64,000 nucleotides of DNA from Hydrogenophaga borbori (GTDB lineage: Bacteria > Pseudomonadota > Gammaproteobacteria > Burkholderiales > Burkholderiaceae_C), in NCBI RefSeq assembly GCF_003417535.1, contig NZ_QVLS01000010.1:124001-188000 (forward strand), in the 5' to 3' direction. The position numbers and the translations under genes are program-made. Below, piece by piece: positions 9,700-17,659 of this stretch (its first letter is position 1; every line of letters begins with the position of its first letter). A model generated the notes under the pieces. That model was not told the origin of the DNA and did no database searches. It saw only the letters and a list, made by a program, of their open reading frames with translations.

Positions 9700-9705
9700 A
9701 GTGTA
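9700..9705 (-). promoter_or_regulatory. Possible -10 box for the IorAB gene
   Basis: TACACT on the minus strand, about 90 nt before the start codon, in the divergent intergenic region. Only 4 of 6 consensus bases match and no -35 is evident, so this is weak. Confidence 0.2.
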
Positions 9706-9758
9706 TGCCCCAGCTTCCGATAGGTGTTTGCTTTTCATGCCCGGAATTCGCATCATCC

Positions 9759-9780
9759 AGAAAGAATATTTCTTCTTTCT
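9759..9780. promoter_or_regulatory. Palindromic operator candidate for the Lrp/AsnC regulator
   Basis: Perfect 8-bp inverted arms AGAAAGAA and TTCTTTCT with the 6-bp AT-rich centre TATTTC, in otherwise GC-rich DNA. It lies 7 bp upstream of the regulator's ATG and between it and the divergent IorAB gene. Size and AT-rich centre suit an Lrp/AsnC dimer site controlling both genes; binding is inference. Confidence 0.5.
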
Positions 9781-9787
9781 GCCCATC

Positions 9788-10282
9788 ATGGAAACACTGG
9801 ATAAGTTCGACCTCGCGATTCTGCAAGAACTGCAAGCCGACGGCCGCCTCACCAATGCCGAGCTCGCGCAGCGCGTGGGCCTGTCGCCGGCGCCTTGCTG
9901 GCGGCGCGTGCGCTCACTGGAAGAGCGGGGCTTCATCCAGGGCTACCGCGCCGTGCTCGACCGCGACAAGCTGGGCCTGGGGGTACTGGCCTTCGTGCGG
10001 CTGGACGCCGACCGCAACAACGGCGACACCACGCGCCAGCTCGAACAGGCCATCCGCGCCATTCCCGAGGTGGTGGCCTGCCACTACATCAGCGGCTCCG
10101 GCACCTTCGAGCTGCAGGTGGTGAGTCGCGACCTGCACCACTTCAGCGCCTTCGCGCGCGAGGTCCTGCTCAACCTGCCCAACGTCAAGGACCTGCACAC
10201 CAGCTTCTCCCTGGGAGAGGTCAAGGCGGGCGGCGCGCTGCCCCTGAGCCACTTCGCGACCCTGCCGAAGAACTCGGCCTAA
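9788..10282 (+). CDS. Lrp/AsnC family transcriptional regulator
   Basis: Protein of 164 residues: an N-terminal helix-turn-helix (LDKFDLAILQELQADGRLTN, then AELAQRVGLSPAPCWRRVRSLE) and a C-terminal RAM/ligand-sensing domain (VVACHYISGSGTFELQVVSR). It is divergent to IorAB, the usual pairing for regulators answering to amino acids. The ATG at 9788 is preferred over an in-frame ATG at 9737 because the longer form would place the operator-like palindrome inside the coding sequence and add a non-family N-terminus (MPGIRIIQKEYFFFLP). No strong ribosome site precedes either start. Confidence 0.92.
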   Translation: METLDKFDLAILQELQADGRLTNAELAQRVGLSPAPCWRRVRSLEERGFIQGYRAVLDRDKLGLGVLAFVRLDADRNNGDTTRQLEQAIRAIPEVVACHYISGSGTFELQVVSRDLHHFSAFAREVLLNLPNVKDLHTSFSLGEVKAGGALPLSHFATLPKNSA

Positions 10283-10479
10283 AGACCTAATGCCCAGGCA
10301 CGATCCCCGCGACTCTCAGCCCAGAAAACACGCCGCCCAATCAAAAAATGGGGTCTAAATGACTACTTTTGAAGCATCGTCGCCGCCGTCTTCTTTGTGC
10401 GCCACCTGGCCGCCTCCGGCTGTCGCCCGGGCGCCCAGGGCCCCCCACACAGTCCGCGCCCCATGTGCCGCCACACTTC

Positions 10480-12693
10480 ATGCCCCGCCTTGCCCGTGCC
10501 GCCGCACCGCGCCCTGGTCGCCTGGCCCCACGGCCGGGGCGATGGCGCTCGCTCGCCGTGGGGGCACTGGTGAGCACCGCCGCCTGGGGCCAGGCCCCCG
10601 CGCCCGAGGCCGCACCGGGCGGTGGCGCGCAGATCCAATCGCTTGACCGCCTCCAGGCCGAACAGGAGCGCCTGCGCGAGCTCGCGCGCCGCCAACCGCC
10701 CGCCTACGACGACCAGTTTCTGAGCGCCGACGACGGGCCCTTGCTGGGTGGCGAGGCGAACCCCACCGACACGGAACCCCCAGGCCTGCGGTACTGGCTG
10801 GTGGAAACCCAGCTGAACTGGACGCAGCGGCAGCCATCCGGCGCCGCACCGCAGCACCTGAGCGAGTCGGGCCTGCGCCTGCAATACCAGCAGGAAACGC
10901 TGAGCCACGGCCAGTGGCAGGTGTCCGCCGATGCGCGACGCCACAGCGGGGACACGGCCCTGGGCGCCTGGGGCGCGTTCAACGCCGCGGCCCAATCGAC
11001 CAGCGGCGCCCGGCTGACCCTGCGCAACCTGGGCCTGCCGCTTTCGCCGTCCAGCTTCGCCGACATCGGCCTGGGCGATCTCCACAGCGAGGTCACCGAC
11101 GGCCTGACCCGCGGCCAGCGGCTGAGCCTGGGCAACAGCGTGCTGCGTGGCGCTTCGCTGCGGGTGTTCACCGACATCACCGATGTGCGTGCCGGCTGGG
11201 GCCGGCGGGGCCAGTTCGAAGGCGGTCCCTATGCCAGCGTCGAGCCGCTGGGCGGCGCACTCTCCTGGCTGGGGCTGACACGGCGCTTCGAGGACCAGCG
11301 CTATGCCGCCGCCCAGGTCAACCGGACCACGGACACCTTGACCTTGTTCCCCGACGGCCGCCGCGGCCTGATCGACAGCGCCGGCTACGCACTCGCCATC
11401 GGCCAGGGCCACCAGGTGCTCGACAGCGGCGACCACCGCCTGCGCCTGACACTGCTCGGCAGCCACGACACGCGCGCGGACGGGTCCGTGGCGCGCTCCT
11501 CGGGCACCTTCGTCGAAGGCACCTGGCAGATCGGGTCGTACCGCCATGAAGGCGGCCTGTTTTCCACGCAACCGCAGCTGCGCTTCGGCGATCAGCTGGT
11601 GGCCGACGGCGCGAGCGGCGCCCACTGGCGCATGGACGTCAGTGGCACGCGCCTGTACTGGGGCATGGGCTTCAGCCACGAGCGGTACGACAGCGGCGCG
11701 GCCTGGGGCCTGGGCGAGCGCAGCGGCACAGGCCTGTCGCTCAACTGGAACCACCGGCTCGACCGCCGCAGCAACTGGGGCGGCTACCTGCAGCTGCAGC
11801 AGACGCGGTCGGCCAGCGACACCACCGGCAGCGACAGCCTCTGCGCCAGCGCCTACTACCAGACGCGCTGGGCGGGCCATGGCGACAGCCGCTGGCGGCT
11901 GACGGTCCGGCGCAACCAGGCGCTGGTGTCCAACGGGCCGGCCGCCACCGGCGAGGAAATCGAGTGGGAACAGGACTGGCTGCCCAACGACCGGGAAACC
12001 GACAACACCAGCCTGCGCACCACCCTGGGCTGGGCGCGCGACCAGAGCCTGGACCAGGCGAACACCTACCCCACGGCCGGGCTGGACCTGCGGACCCGCA
12101 CCCAGGGCGCCTGGGACCTGTCGCTGAACCTGCGCTACACCTCGCGCAGCGGCAACCTCAGCACCTCACGAGGACTGGCCGGGGCCGTGCAGGCCGAAAA
12201 GCAGCTCACGCCCGGCTGGCGCCTGGGCGCTTCGCTGCTGCTCAACCAGGCCACCCTCCAGATCGATCCCCAGGCCCTGCTGCCGGGCACGGTCGCGGTC
12301 AGCCGCAGCCATGAGCGCACCGCCCTCGTCTACCTGCGCTACGAAGGCCAGCGCGGCCGGGGGTTCTCCGACACCGCCGGCGCGGCGCACGGCGCGGGCG
12401 CGGGCCGCATCGGCGGCGTGGTCTTTCTCGACGCCAACCGGGACGGCGTGCAGCAGGCCAACGAGGCCGGCGTGCCGGGCGTGGAAGTGCTGCTCAACAA
12501 CCGCGAGCGCGCCGTCACCGATCCGCGCGGCCGCTTCGAATTCGCGCAGGTGCGCACCGGCAGCCAGCGCCTGAGCCTGCGCCCCGAATCCATACCGCTG
12601 CCCTGGGGCGAAGGCCCGCAGAGCCGCACCGTCGTCGATGTGCCGCTGCGCGGCGAGGCCATCGCCCCGCTGGGGGTGGTCAGCCCCCAGTGA
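10480..12693 (+). CDS. Usher-like outer-membrane beta-barrel with C-terminal SdrD_B-like domain (module 1)
   Basis: Protein of about 737 residues. After a basic N-terminus and signal peptide (SLAVGALVSTAAWGQA) comes a short coiled stretch (LDRLQAEQERLRELARR), then ~550 residues of alternating polar/aromatic strands typical of a beta-barrel, ending with ALVYLRYEGQ. Residues ~642-737 form an SdrD_B/carboxypeptidase-regulatory-like fold (FLDANRDGVQQANEAGVPGV, then a DPRGRFEF turn). The last residue is not Phe, so the barrel is followed by a soluble domain, as in ushers. It shares layout and motifs with the barrel gene at 19737. The ATG at 10480 is chosen for the signal peptide; a TTG at 10369 is less likely. 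Usher function is inferred from neighbours, not from a recognised PapC/FimD motif. Confidence 0.7.
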   Translation: MPRLARAAAPRPGRLAPRPGRWRSLAVGALVSTAAWGQAPAPEAAPGGGAQIQSLDRLQAEQERLRELARRQPPAYDDQFLSADDGPLLGGEANPTDTEPPGLRYWLVETQLNWTQRQPSGAAPQHLSESGLRLQYQQETLSHGQWQVSADARRHSGDTALGAWGAFNAAAQSTSGARLTLRNLGLPLSPSSFADIGLGDLHSEVTDGLTRGQRLSLGNSVLRGASLRVFTDITDVRAGWGRRGQFEGGPYASVEPLGGALSWLGLTRRFEDQRYAAAQVNRTTDTLTLFPDGRRGLIDSAGYALAIGQGHQVLDSGDHRLRLTLLGSHDTRADGSVARSSGTFVEGTWQIGSYRHEGGLFSTQPQLRFGDQLVADGASGAHWRMDVSGTRLYWGMGFSHERYDSGAAWGLGERSGTGLSLNWNHRLDRRSNWGGYLQLQQTRSASDTTGSDSLCASAYYQTRWAGHGDSRWRLTVRRNQALVSNGPAATGEEIEWEQDWLPNDRETDNTSLRTTLGWARDQSLDQANTYPTAGLDLRTRTQGAWDLSLNLRYTSRSGNLSTSRGLAGAVQAEKQLTPGWRLGASLLLNQATLQIDPQALLPGTVAVSRSHERTALVYLRYEGQRGRGFSDTAGAAHGAGAGRIGGVVFLDANRDGVQQANEAGVPGVEVLLNNRERAVTDPRGRFEFAQVRTGSQRLSLRPESIPLPWGEGPQSRTVVDVPLRGEAIAPLGVVSPQ

Positions 12694-12817
12694 GCACCCC
12701 CGAATGAGGCCGCCGCGATGAAGTTCACCTAAGCGCCCATGCCCACCGGAGGCTTGTCCGGTTCGTCGCCAGCCCCGCTGGTTTCTTGTTTCCCTTCCTG
12801 CTTTTCATAGGACATCC

Positions 12818-13423
12818 ATGAAATCTCCCGCCCGACTGCTCACCGCCACCGCCGCCGCAGCCGCCGCCCTGCTCAGCACCCAGGCGCTGCACGCCGAAAG
12901 CACCTATGGCTACAACTCGGCCGGCACCGGCGCGGTCAGCGCCACCGCCCGCGTGAACGTGAACGTCTCGATCCCGAAGCTGATCATGCTGCGCGTCGGC
13001 TCCGCCGGCGCCACCGTCGACAACGTCGACATCGCGCTCACGCCCAGCTCGAGCACCTTCGGCAACGGCGACAGCCAAGGCTTCGCCTGGGACGGTTCCG
13101 CGCCCACCTTCACCGCCTCGACCGTCGCCGGCCTGAACGCCTTCGCCTGGACCAACGCCAGCGGCGCCACCCTCACCGGCGCGGTGAGCACGCCCGACAC
13201 CGGCACCACCGGCCTCACCGCCGCCAGCATCCTGGTCAGCGCCAACGCGGCCGATTCGCTGCAGCACCCCGGCGCCAACACCGGCGGCTTCACGACCCAG
13301 CCGATCCCGGCCAATACGCTGCAGACCGGCACCTGGACCTACAGCGTGGACGCCGCCGCCGCCGCGGCCGCCAGCGCCGGTGCCTTCTCGCAGACGGTGA
13401 CCTACACCGCCTCGGCGCTCTGA
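12818..13423 (+). CDS. Pilin-like secreted subunit, probable major subunit of module 1
   Basis: Protein of 201 residues with a clear signal peptide (LLTATAAAAAALLSTQALHA, cleavage before ESTYG). The mature part is Ala/Thr/Ser/Gly-rich and nearly all beta. It carries the family core VNVNVSIPKLIMLRVGSAGA and ends with FSQTVTYTASAL, matching the C-terminal 'VTYTxS' strand of the other subunits here. It contains no cysteine. Its position as first subunit gene and the two stem-loops right after it suggest high expression as the main fibre protein. That it polymerises by donor-strand exchange is inference. The ATG at 12818 has only a weak ribosome site. Confidence 0.65.
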   Translation: MKSPARLLTATAAAAAALLSTQALHAESTYGYNSAGTGAVSATARVNVNVSIPKLIMLRVGSAGATVDNVDIALTPSSSTFGNGDSQGFAWDGSAPTFTASTVAGLNAFAWTNASGATLTGAVSTPDTGTTGLTAASILVSANAADSLQHPGANTGGFTTQPIPANTLQTGTWTYSVDAAAAAAASAGAFSQTVTYTASAL

Positions 13424-13429
13424 TCGGGC

Positions 13430-13456
13430 CCGGGCGGCGCATCCCGCGCCGCCCGG
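13430..13456 (+). terminator. Stem-loop after the module 1 major subunit gene (first)
   Basis: Eleven perfect base pairs (CCGGGCGGCGC / GCGCCGCCCGG) with loop ATCCC, starting 6 bp after the stop codon. No U-tract follows, so partial termination or 3'-end protection of the upstream message is more likely than full termination. Confidence 0.55.
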
Positions 13457-13467
13457 ATCCGACCATC

Positions 13468-13498
13468 GGCCAGCCGGCGCCCGCGGGCCCGGCTGGCC
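13468..13498 (+). terminator. Stem-loop after the module 1 major subunit gene (second)
   Basis: Ten perfect pairs (GGCCAGCCGG / CCGGCTGGCC) around an 11-base loop that can itself fold. It directly follows the first stem-loop and ends 19 bp before the next subunit gene. Tandem placement fits attenuation between major and minor subunits. Confidence 0.5.
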
Positions 13499-13517
13499 CT
13501 CTTCCCGTGATCCGGCC

Positions 13518-14183
13518 ATGCAGTGCCTGCCATCCGCCCCCCGGGGGCTCCGCGCCCCGAAGCCCCGCCCCGGCGCCCGCCTGTCGCGCGTCCGCGGCGC
13601 GCTGACCCTGCTCGGCCTCGCGCTGGCCTGTGGTCCGGCGTCGGCCGTGCTCACCTTCTTTGACCTGGCCAGCCCGCGCTTCATTCAACTGCAGGTGGGC
13701 GCCAGCGCCGGCACCGTCAACACCGTCGGCTTTCGGGTCACCGGGGCCCACACCAGCCCCACGCCCCAGGCCGTGCCGGGTGTGCCCGACGCGCTGGCCC
13801 CGGCCACCACGCCCAGCGGCGGCGTGCGCGTGCGCCTGCGCGGCCAATGGGCCTCCGGCAACCAGACCCTCAGGCTGCTCGTCGACTCGGCCGCCGGCAT
13901 GGCCTGCGTGGCCGGCAGCGGCTGCGGCAGCACCGTGATCCCGTTCACCACCGTCCGCTGGGTTTCGCACGAACGGGAGTCCGCGCCAGGCTATGCCGGC
14001 TGGGACATTCAAAGCGGCGGCTTCGATGGCGGCACCGCGCAGCAGCTGGTCGGCATGATCTGCTGCTTCACCAACCGGTCGGTCGAGGTCGCCAACACCC
14101 TGGTGTTCAGCTACGGCAACACCACCCTGTACCCGGCCGGCCGCTACCGCGGCACGGTCACCTTCACCGCCGTGATCGAGTAG
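13518..14183 (+). CDS. Pilin-like secreted subunit (module 1, second)
   Basis: Protein of 221 residues with a long basic N-terminus and signal segment (GALTLLGLALACGPASA). The mature part opens VLTFFDLASPRFIQLQVGAS, the same position-specific 'x-L-x-VG' core seen in its paralogues. It ends YRGTVTFTAVIE with the preceding VFSYGNTTLYPAGRY, matching the family C-terminal strands. It has four or more cysteines in the mature part (ACVAGSGCG, ICCF), unlike the major subunit, so it may be a tip or minor subunit. Its closest positional counterpart is 17788-18444 in module 2. Function inferred. Confidence 0.6.
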   Translation: MQCLPSAPRGLRAPKPRPGARLSRVRGALTLLGLALACGPASAVLTFFDLASPRFIQLQVGASAGTVNTVGFRVTGAHTSPTPQAVPGVPDALAPATTPSGGVRVRLRGQWASGNQTLRLLVDSAAGMACVAGSGCGSTVIPFTTVRWVSHERESAPGYAGWDIQSGGFDGGTAQQLVGMICCFTNRSVEVANTLVFSYGNTTLYPAGRYRGTVTFTAVIE

Positions 14184-14184
14184 C

Positions 14185-14697
14185 GTGAAACGCTGTTGCC
14201 ACGCCCTCTGCATCGCGACCGCGATCGTCTGCGGCGCCCCCGGTCTGGCGCGGGCGCAAGTCCCCCACCGGCTGGACAGCGCCGCCTCGCCGCGACAGCG
14301 CGTGGCCGCCCGGCAGGTCACCGACGAAAACGGCCAGGCGCTCGCGCTCAATCCCTTCGCGCGGCGGGCCTTGGCCCGCTTCGGCCGGGTCGAGTACCGG
14401 CTGGGCACCGGCGGCTTCCTGCTGCGACGCGCGCGCATCGACATCGTGCTGCCGCCCCTGGTGAACGGCCTGCAGCGCAGCAATGGCCTGGTTTTTCGCT
14501 GGCGCGGCCTGGACGGCGCCCTGGACGGCCAGCTCGGGCCCGGCCAACGCCAGCCGATCTGGAGCGGCACCATCACGGCCCCGCTGACGCCGCTGGCGAT
14601 CGACCTCGAACTGGAACTCGAGCTCGACGCCTTGGGCCCGTGGAACGGGGGCGCCTTCGGCATCGAACCCGGCTTCGAGCTGGTGACCCTGCCATGA
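14185..14697 (+). CDS. Small exported 'PHRLD' protein (module 1)
   Basis: Protein of 170 residues with start GTG at 14185, one base after the previous stop. Signal peptide ALCIATAIVCGAPGLARA; the mature protein begins QVPHRLDSA. The rest is beta-rich and ends LELELELDALGPW... PGFELVTLP. Its counterpart at 18441-18911 also begins NPHRLDDS after its signal and ends in a similar FHFELDVD strand. No known domain was recognised. Always sitting between subunit genes, it is probably a minor component or assembly factor of the appendage. Confidence 0.6.
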   Translation: MKRCCHALCIATAIVCGAPGLARAQVPHRLDSAASPRQRVAARQVTDENGQALALNPFARRALARFGRVEYRLGTGGFLLRRARIDIVLPPLVNGLQRSNGLVFRWRGLDGALDGQLGPGQRQPIWSGTITAPLTPLAIDLELELELDALGPWNGGAFGIEPGFELVTLP

Positions 14698-15314
14698 GGC
14701 TCTGGCCCTGCCTCGCCGTCTCGGCCAGCCTGCTGGCACCGCCGGCGGTGCAGGCCGAACAAACGCAGTCGCAAGGCGCCGGCGGCCGCATCACCACCGG
14801 CGCCCGCTTGAATTTCGAGCTCGGCATCGACCGCATGATCTTCCTGCGCGTCGGCGCCGGCGGCTCGCACGCGGGCACCGACAACGGCGGCGGGCCCTCG
14901 GCCAGCGCCACCCTGAGCGGCGTGGACTTCACGCTCACCCCCTGGCACGTTCCCGGCGCCGCGCCGACCTATGGCGCCCCCGAGGCCGTCGCCCTGCCGG
15001 TGGAGGTGCGTGGCAACGTCGGCCAGATCCAGCTCAGCGCCCAAACCAGCGGCCCGCTGGCCAACGGCCCGCACCAGATCCCGATGTCGCGGATCGGCCT
15101 GAGCTCCGACAGCGCCAGCCTGCCCGCGCCGCCCATCCCCGACAGCGGCATCGGCAGCAGCGTCAACGTCAGCCCCGGGGGCAGCGGCACCTCGGCCGCG
15201 CCCGCCCTGCTCACCTACCGGGCCGCGAACTGGACCTTCCGCTACACCCCCGCCGCCTCGCCGGTCGCCGGTGTCTACACCGGCCGGATCACGTTCTCGG
15301 CCGCCACGCCCTAG
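14694..15314 (+). CDS. Pilin-like secreted subunit (module 1, third)
   Basis: Protein of 206 residues that overlaps the previous gene by ATGA, so it is probably translationally coupled. Signal peptide LAVSASLLAPPAVQA. The mature core TGARLNFELGIDRMIFLRVG and C-terminus WTFRYTP... GVYTGRITFSAATP align well with the module 2 major subunit (AARLDFRVIVPRVLFLGVG ... GRVTYTASMP), making these the most similar subunit pair across modules. It also shares a GNVGQIQLSAQTSGPL-like middle with GNNGQITLAASTTGAL. Its role as fibre subunit is inferred. Confidence 0.62.
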   Translation: MRLWPCLAVSASLLAPPAVQAEQTQSQGAGGRITTGARLNFELGIDRMIFLRVGAGGSHAGTDNGGGPSASATLSGVDFTLTPWHVPGAAPTYGAPEAVALPVEVRGNVGQIQLSAQTSGPLANGPHQIPMSRIGLSSDSASLPAPPIPDSGIGSSVNVSPGGSGTSAAPALLTYRAANWTFRYTPAASPVAGVYTGRITFSAATP

Positions 15315-15331
15315 ACGCCCAGGAGTTCTCC

Positions 15332-16186
15332 ATGCCCACCGCTTGTCCCCCCCTCTGGCGTCGGCGGCCCCTCGGGGCCGGGCGCCTCGCCCTGGGCCTG
15401 GCGGCGCCGCTGCTGTGCGGCGCTGCGCTGGCCCAGCCGGCGACGGCGCCTTTCGAGGTCGCCGCCTCGCCGTCCCGGCTGGAGCTGCAGGCCCAGCCGG
15501 GCGAGCGCCTGGGCCAGTCCCTGCGCATCTACAACGTCGGCACCCAGGTCAATACGCTGGCCTTTCGCACCATGGACTGGTCGCTGACCGAGGCTGGCGA
15601 ACTGCAGTTCCACCCCGAGCTGCTGCCCGGCAGCTGCCGGCCTTGGGTGGCGCTGGAGCGCCGAACGCGGCAGTTGGGCGCGCGCGCCAACGAGCCGTAC
15701 CGCTTCCAGGTGTCGGTGCCGGCCGACGCGCCCCGGGGCGAGTGCCGCTTCATGATCGCCATCGAGGGCGTGGACCCGGCCCAGGTGACGGCCCTCAACA
15801 GCGGCGGCTCGGCGCTCAGCTTGCCCATCAGCGGGCGCATCGCGATCACCGTGTACGTGGCCGTGGGCGGCGCCAGGCCGCAGCTGGAGCTGGTGCGCAT
15901 CGGCACCGACAGCCTGAAGAACCAGCGGCGCCCGGTGCTGGTGGTGCGCAACCTCGGCGACGCCCATGGGCGGCTCGACGGCGCGCTGACCGTGCGCGAT
16001 GCCGACGGCAAGGCCCTGGAACTGGTGCCCGAGGGCGCGCCCGTGCTGCCGGGCCAGACACGCACCCTGGCCCTGGCCGCGCGCGGCAAGGACGGCGCCA
16101 CCGCGCCGCTGCGCTTCCCCTTGCGGGTGTCGGGCACCCTGGACTGGGACGAGGGCGCCTTCAAGATCGAGGCCACCTTGCCGTGA
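15332..16186 (+). CDS. PapD-like periplasmic chaperone (module 1)
   Basis: Protein of 284 residues with signal peptide (LALGLAAPLLCGAALAQ). It has two Ig-like halves: an N-domain opening FEVAASPSRLELQAQPGERL with RIYNVGTQVNTLAFRTMDW, then PGSCRPWVALERRTRQL and GECRFMIAIEGVDPAQV, and a C-domain with GRIAITVYVAVGG and NLGDAHGRLDG. The two conserved cysteines in SCRPW and ECRF may form a disulfide. The fold pattern fits a fimbrial-assembly chaperone that holds subunits in the periplasm before export. Its paralogue at 18919 shares all these motifs. Specificity for the neighbouring subunits is inferred. Confidence 0.75.
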   Translation: MPTACPPLWRRRPLGAGRLALGLAAPLLCGAALAQPATAPFEVAASPSRLELQAQPGERLGQSLRIYNVGTQVNTLAFRTMDWSLTEAGELQFHPELLPGSCRPWVALERRTRQLGARANEPYRFQVSVPADAPRGECRFMIAIEGVDPAQVTALNSGGSALSLPISGRIAITVYVAVGGARPQLELVRIGTDSLKNQRRPVLVVRNLGDAHGRLDGALTVRDADGKALELVPEGAPVLPGQTRTLALAARGKDGATAPLRFPLRVSGTLDWDEGAFKIEATLP

Positions 16187-16232
16187 GCCCGGCCAGGTTC
16201 AAGTTCTCGGCCGGCGGGTCGAGAACCGGGAC

Positions 16233-16697
16233 ATGGCACACCCTCGCCGAGTTCACGCGCAGGCCGTCCTGCTGGCCCTGTCCCTGCTGTCGCCGGCCGC
16301 CTGGCCGGAATCCACCGTCGCCCGGAACCGGCCCAGCGCGTCGGCCCGGGTCAGTATCCGCGTGACGGTTCCTCCGGTGGTGAACATCCTCGAGAACAGC
16401 CACCCGTCCACGCTGGCGGCGGGGTCGGGGCCCATCACGGCCCTGCAGCGCATCGTGCTGCACACCAATGTCCGCCAGGGCGCTTGCGTCGAGCTCACCC
16501 GCCGGGTGCCCGGCGCCTCCTCCGCCGCCTGGGAACTGCGCGCGGTCGGCGGCGAGGCGGTGTCGCTGCAGGCCCACGGGGACGGTTGGCGCCTGTGCAC
16601 GCTGCGCCAGGGCACCTATGCGGTGCAGATCGAACACCGGTTCGGCGCCGAATTCGCCGGGCGCTGGCCGCTGCGCACCGACACCGTGCTGCTGTAG
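16233..16697 (+). CDS. Small exported 'LENSHP' protein (module 1)
   Basis: Protein of 154 residues with signal peptide (AQAVLLALSLLSPAAWPES). The mature part has SARVSIRVTVPPVVNILENSHPST near the start, a shortened version of the subunit core. It contains two cysteines (GACVEL, LCTLR) and ends TYAVQIEHRFG before a short tail. Its homologue at 21763 has IPPVMRVLENSHP, GFCVSL, LCGTR and YTVLLQHRFG in the same order. Each copy closes its module, so it is likely a shared functional part, perhaps an anchor, cap or adhesin. ATG 16233 is chosen for the signal peptide. Confidence 0.6.
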   Translation: MAHPRRVHAQAVLLALSLLSPAAWPESTVARNRPSASARVSIRVTVPPVVNILENSHPSTLAAGSGPITALQRIVLHTNVRQGACVELTRRVPGASSAAWELRAVGGEAVSLQAHGDGWRLCTLRQGTYAVQIEHRFGAEFAGRWPLRTDTVLL

Positions 16698-16847
16698 CCC
16701 GGTCACGCGCGCCAGCGCGACGGGATCGGCCGTTGGCGGGCCGAGGCCCCGGCCGGTGGCGCACTGCCTTTGCCTGACGGCTTGCCGGACAAAGGTACGC
16801 ACACGGCAATACCCGTCAAAACTTGAGCACAACCGTCACCCACCTGT

Positions 16848-16862
16848 GGTCGAATTTCGACC
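16848..16862. promoter_or_regulatory. Palindromic operator candidate upstream of module 2
   Basis: Perfect 7-1-7 inverted repeat GGTCGAA-T-TTCGACC, 59 bp upstream of the predicted -35 box. Position suits an activator or repressor site for the module 2 promoter. The cognate regulator is unknown. Confidence 0.4.
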
Positions 16863-16921
16863 GCTAAGTCACCTATGTGCCTCAAGTGCTTGAAAAACGG
16901 GACTTTTTCCTGTCTGATGAA

Positions 16922-16950
16922 TTGTCACAGGGAGTTTCGGCGCCTAGTAT
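16922..16950 (+). promoter_or_regulatory. Sigma70-type promoter of module 2
   Basis: TTGTCA (5 of 6 to the -35 consensus) and TAGTAT (4 of 6) separated by exactly 17 bp. The predicted start is near 16957, giving a leader of about 60 nt before the first subunit gene, which has AAGGA just upstream of its GTG. Confidence 0.55.
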
Positions 16951-17018
16951 TCGGCCCAACATTGAACCAAAGTGGTACGCCATAAAGTACTCCATCTTTC
17001 AGACCTGAAGGAACCCTT

Positions 17019-17618
17019 GTGAAGAACTCCCTGCTGCTCCGCTCGGCCCTGGCCCTGGCCCTGGCCACCCCCCTGATGGCCTCGGCCGAATCCCAGCTGG
17101 TCACCGGCGCCGGCAACGCCGCCGCCCGCCTGGATTTCCGCGTCATCGTGCCGCGCGTGCTGTTCCTGGGCGTGGGCACCGGCGCCGCCGCCGCGACCCC
17201 GGCCAACAACACCACCATCGACACGGTCACTTTCGACTTCACCGCCAACCCGGCGGCCGTCGGCACCGGCGCGGCGGCCGGCACCATCACCGGCAACGTG
17301 GTGCCGGTGCGGGTGATCGGCAACAACGGCCAGATCACCCTGGCGGCCTCCACCACCGGCGCACTGACCAACGCCAGCGCCGACACCATCGCGTGGTCCG
17401 AGATCACCGCCACCAGCAACCAGGCCGCCACGCTGCCCAGCCCGGTCATCCCGAACACCGGCGCGGGCGCGGCGAGCAACGTCTCCCTGTCCTCCGGCAC
17501 CAAGGTCACGGACCGCTCGGCCAACTGGACCTTCAGCTACGCCAACTCGGCCGTGGTGGCCCCCGGCACCTACGGCACCACCAACGGCCGCGTCACCTAC
17601 ACCGCGTCCATGCCCTGA
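17019..17618 (+). CDS. Pilin-like secreted subunit, probable major subunit of module 2
   Basis: Protein of 199 residues; GTG start at 17019 with GAAGGA at proper spacing. Signal peptide SALALALATPLMASA, mature start ESQLVTGAG. Core AARLDFRVIVPRVLFLGVG, a long Thr/Ala/Gly-rich beta region without cysteines, and C-terminal strands WTFSYANSAVVAPGTYG and GRVTYTASMP. It is the first gene behind the module promoter and, like its module 1 counterpart, is followed by two stem-loops, so it is probably the abundant fibre subunit. It is most similar to the subunit at 14694. Assembly mechanism is inferred. Confidence 0.65.
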   Translation: MKNSLLLRSALALALATPLMASAESQLVTGAGNAAARLDFRVIVPRVLFLGVGTGAAAATPANNTTIDTVTFDFTANPAAVGTGAAAGTITGNVVPVRVIGNNGQITLAASTTGALTNASADTIAWSEITATSNQAATLPSPVIPNTGAGAASNVSLSSGTKVTDRSANWTFSYANSAVVAPGTYGTTNGRVTYTASMP

Positions 17619-17633
17619 AGGCGCGGGCCCGGC

Positions 17634-17655
17634 CGCAGCGGTTCACCACGCTGTG
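17634..17655 (+). terminator. Stem-loop after the module 2 major subunit gene (first)
   Basis: Seven-pair stem (CCGCAGCG / CGCTGTG side, one G-U pair) with an 8-base loop, 15 bp past the stop codon. Weaker than the module 1 equivalent but in the same relative position. Confidence 0.35.
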
Positions 17656-17659
17656 ACGC

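Larger units (their letters stand above)
16698..17018. other. Intergenic region between the two appendage modules
   Basis: This 321-bp gap is clearly more AT-rich than its surroundings. It holds a possible stem-loop (CCTTTG at 16767-16772 with CAAAGG at 16790-16795) just after module 1, a 15-bp palindrome at 16848, and a good sigma70-type promoter at 16922-16950 driving module 2. No protein-coding signal was found. Confidence 0.6.

Noticed and set aside
275-10282. Very long open frames on the plus strand opposite the IorAB, Sec and DUF1631 genes
   Set aside because: They are rich in His/Ala/Gly/Arg, have no recognisable motifs and lie exactly antisense to well-supported genes; long antisense frames are expected at this GC content. 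Only the last 164 codons (from 9788) are a real gene.
10369-10479. TTG start for the first barrel gene
   Set aside because: It would add 37 Arg/Pro-rich residues before the signal peptide; ATG 10480 gives a normal signal sequence.
10363-11880. Minus-strand open frame opposite the first barrel gene
   Set aside because: Low-complexity Ala/Gly/Val-rich translation without motifs; the opposite strand has a signal peptide, a barrel pattern and an SdrD_B-like domain.
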